DNA from: a bacterium
GTDB taxonomy: Bacteria > Orphanbacterota > Orphanbacteria > Orphanbacterales > Orphanbacteraceae
NCBI GenBank assembly: GCA_025782575.1
Contig: JALGYY010000008.1
Location: forward strand, 44,373-108,372
Reading direction: 5' to 3'
Length of the DNA stretch: 64,000 nucleotides
Position 1 is the first letter of the stretch. Each line of letters begins with the position of its first letter. The notes under the pieces were generated by a model. That model searched no databases, had not been told where the DNA came from, and saw only the letters and a list, made by a program, of their open reading frames with translations. This document shows, piece after piece, positions 63,153 to 64,000 of this stretch. A program made the position numbers and the translations under genes.

Positions 63153-63797
63153 ATGGATAATAGACTGAAGAAATGGAAACGGTGGCTGAAAGTCGTGCAT
63201 GACGACCTTCAGCAATTACTTGTGAATAGAAATATATTCTGGGAAGTGCAAACCATCATTAAGAATAATATGGAACTGCGCAAACCGAGTTCTTTTTACA
63301 CTTATCTTGGCGACACATACGTTGCGTACATAAGTATTGGGATTCGGCGGCAAGTTAAGGTGAGCAGTCAAAGTATCTCATTTACTCGTTTGCTAACTGA
63401 GATTGTCGACACTCCTTCGGTGTTGTCTCGAAAATACTACACAGGTCTTTACAGGGGCTCAGTGGTTGAAGATATGGCTGACAGGGACTTTGACAAATTC
63501 AGCGGGAGGGGACAAAGTCACATATCAAAAGATATGGTTAGCTCAGATTTACGAAAACTGTACCGGGTCGCATCCAAAGTCGAGGATTTCGTTGATAAGC
63601 GAATAGCGCATCATGACAAACGGAAACCGAAGATACTGCCTAAGTTCGATGAAGTCGATGCCTGTTTGGATGTTCTGGACAAGCTATACGTGAAATACCA
63701 TTTGGCTTTTAATGCATCCTCAATGAATTCACTTATGCCGACCTATCAATACGATTGGAAAGAAATATTTAAGGTTCCGTGGGTGAGGCGGACGTGA
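63153..63797 (+). CDS. Integron cassette 4 protein, possible AbiU2/HEPN-like
   Basis: 214 residues, starting with ATG only 3 bases after the attC core, with no ribosome-binding site; so it may rely on read-through from upstream. The coding region is far more AT-rich than every neighbouring gene, a sign of recent acquisition from a different host. The block KVEDFVDKRIAHHDKRKPKI resembles the R-x3-4-H region of AbiU2/HEPN-type abortive-infection proteins, followed by helical FDEVDACLDVLDKLYVKYHL; this is suggestive only. No membrane segment. Confidence 0.7.
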   Translation: MDNRLKKWKRWLKVVHDDLQQLLVNRNIFWEVQTIIKNNMELRKPSSFYTYLGDTYVAYISIGIRRQVKVSSQSISFTRLLTEIVDTPSVLSRKYYTGLYRGSVVEDMADRDFDKFSGRGQSHISKDMVSSDLRKLYRVASKVEDFVDKRIAHHDKRKPKILPKFDEVDACLDVLDKLYVKYHLAFNASSMNSLMPTYQYDWKEIFKVPWVRRT

Positions 63798-63821
63798 AGA
63801 AATGGATTAGCTTGAATAGGA

Positions 63822-63894
63822 ATCTAACAACGCCGTTAAGTCCGACGGGCGTTCCGCTACGCTCCACACCCGCGGCTTCCGGTCAGCGTTAGGC
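63822..63894 (+). repeat. attC site 4 (73 bp)
   Basis: R'' ATCTAAC, R' GTTAGGC, inner ACGCCGTTAAGTCCGACGG / CCGGTCAGCG parts. Confidence 0.85.
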
Positions 63895-63962
63895 CGACTG
63901 AGTTGTGGTTGTAGACACGGCCCGATTTTGATTCTTGCGAACTCAAACCAGATGAGGTGGTC

Positions 63963-64000
63963 ATGCGAAATCCATTCTTCCACGGCGTTGGCGGAGTTCT
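63963..64000 (+). CDS. Integron cassette 5 gene, 5' end only
   Basis: ATG preceded by GAGGTGGTC, encoding MRNPFFHGVGGV up to the window edge. Position after attC 4 and the ribosome-binding-site-like sequence support a cassette gene, but only 12 codons are visible. Confidence 0.45.
   Translation, partial: MRNPFFHGVGGV

Larger units (their letters stand above)
60136..64000 (+). mobile_element. Chromosomal integron with at least four complete gene cassettes
   Basis: An IntI-family gene is followed, in the same direction, by an array in which each gene is flanked by attC-like sites. Each cassette begins with TTRRRY and its own attC has the matching RYYYAAC: cassette 1 TTAGAT / ATCTAAC, cassettes 2 and 3 TTAGGC / GCCTAAC, cassette 4 TTAGAT / ATCTAAC. 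Cassette boundaries are about 61408-61829, 61830-62685, 62686-63143 and 63144-63888; a fifth continues past the window. The element extends beyond 64 kb. Confidence 0.9.

Overview
Base composition (GC-rich apart from one stretch near the right end), lipoprotein signals, outer-membrane beta-barrel proteins and peptidoglycan-recycling genes point to a diderm (Gram-negative) bacterium. Secreted proteins carry C-terminal FlgD-like domains with a 'PNPFNP' motif, and there are two 'choice-of-anchor B' proteins. That combination is common in poorly cultured FCB-related lineages (Eisenbacteria, Krumholzibacteriota, Latescibacterota and similar). This placement is inference; there is no rRNA gene in the window. 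I see no tRNA or CRISPR array either.

Left part (1-13.2 kb): eleven tightly packed minus-strand genes read as one surface-glycan and acyl-metabolism operon. In transcription order: zinc alcohol dehydrogenase, a fused citrate lyase gamma-beta subunit (CitD-CitE), citrate lyase alpha (CitF), a PaaK/CapK-like adenylate-forming enzyme, a LegB-like dehydratase, a sugar-1-phosphate nucleotidyltransferase, an RMD-like reductase, a CapA-like protein, a GT4 glycosyltransferase, an SGNH-like protein and a secreted fibronectin-III-like protein cut by the window edge.

Middle (13.2-57.6 kb): mostly housekeeping and envelope genes. They include a membrane/spermidine-synthase/TPR fusion, a parvulin lipoprotein, two sulfatase-family lipoproteins, beta-barrel proteins, an Fpg/Nei glycosylase, a Fur/PerR-ferritin operon, fructose-bisphosphate aldolase, a histidine kinase, PepF and M1 peptidases, an orphan PhnD-like binding protein, a saccharopine-pathway lysine catabolism operon, an ArsR-SRPBCC operon, a tandem GlgC pair, ferredoxin, an NSS transporter, an SSS transporter preceded by an overlooked 31-residue membrane protein, MscS and a GT39-like protein. 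Three copies of a palindrome built on GGGGACACAA are scattered between genes.

Right part (57.7-64 kb): a translationally coupled AmgK-like kinase / RapZ C-terminal domain / MurU-like nucleotidyltransferase operon, which looks like cell-wall sugar recycling with a built-in amino-sugar sensor. It is followed by the most striking element, a chromosomal integron. This has an integron-type tyrosine recombinase (frameshifted by a 2-bp AT duplication) in the same orientation as its cassettes, and at least four complete cassettes separated by attC sites at 61.7, 62.6, 63.1 and 63.8 kb. The cassettes encode an unknown 103-residue protein, a possible HEPN-type protein, a VOC/glyoxalase-family protein and an AT-rich possible HEPN/AbiU2-like protein. 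A fifth cassette runs off the window.
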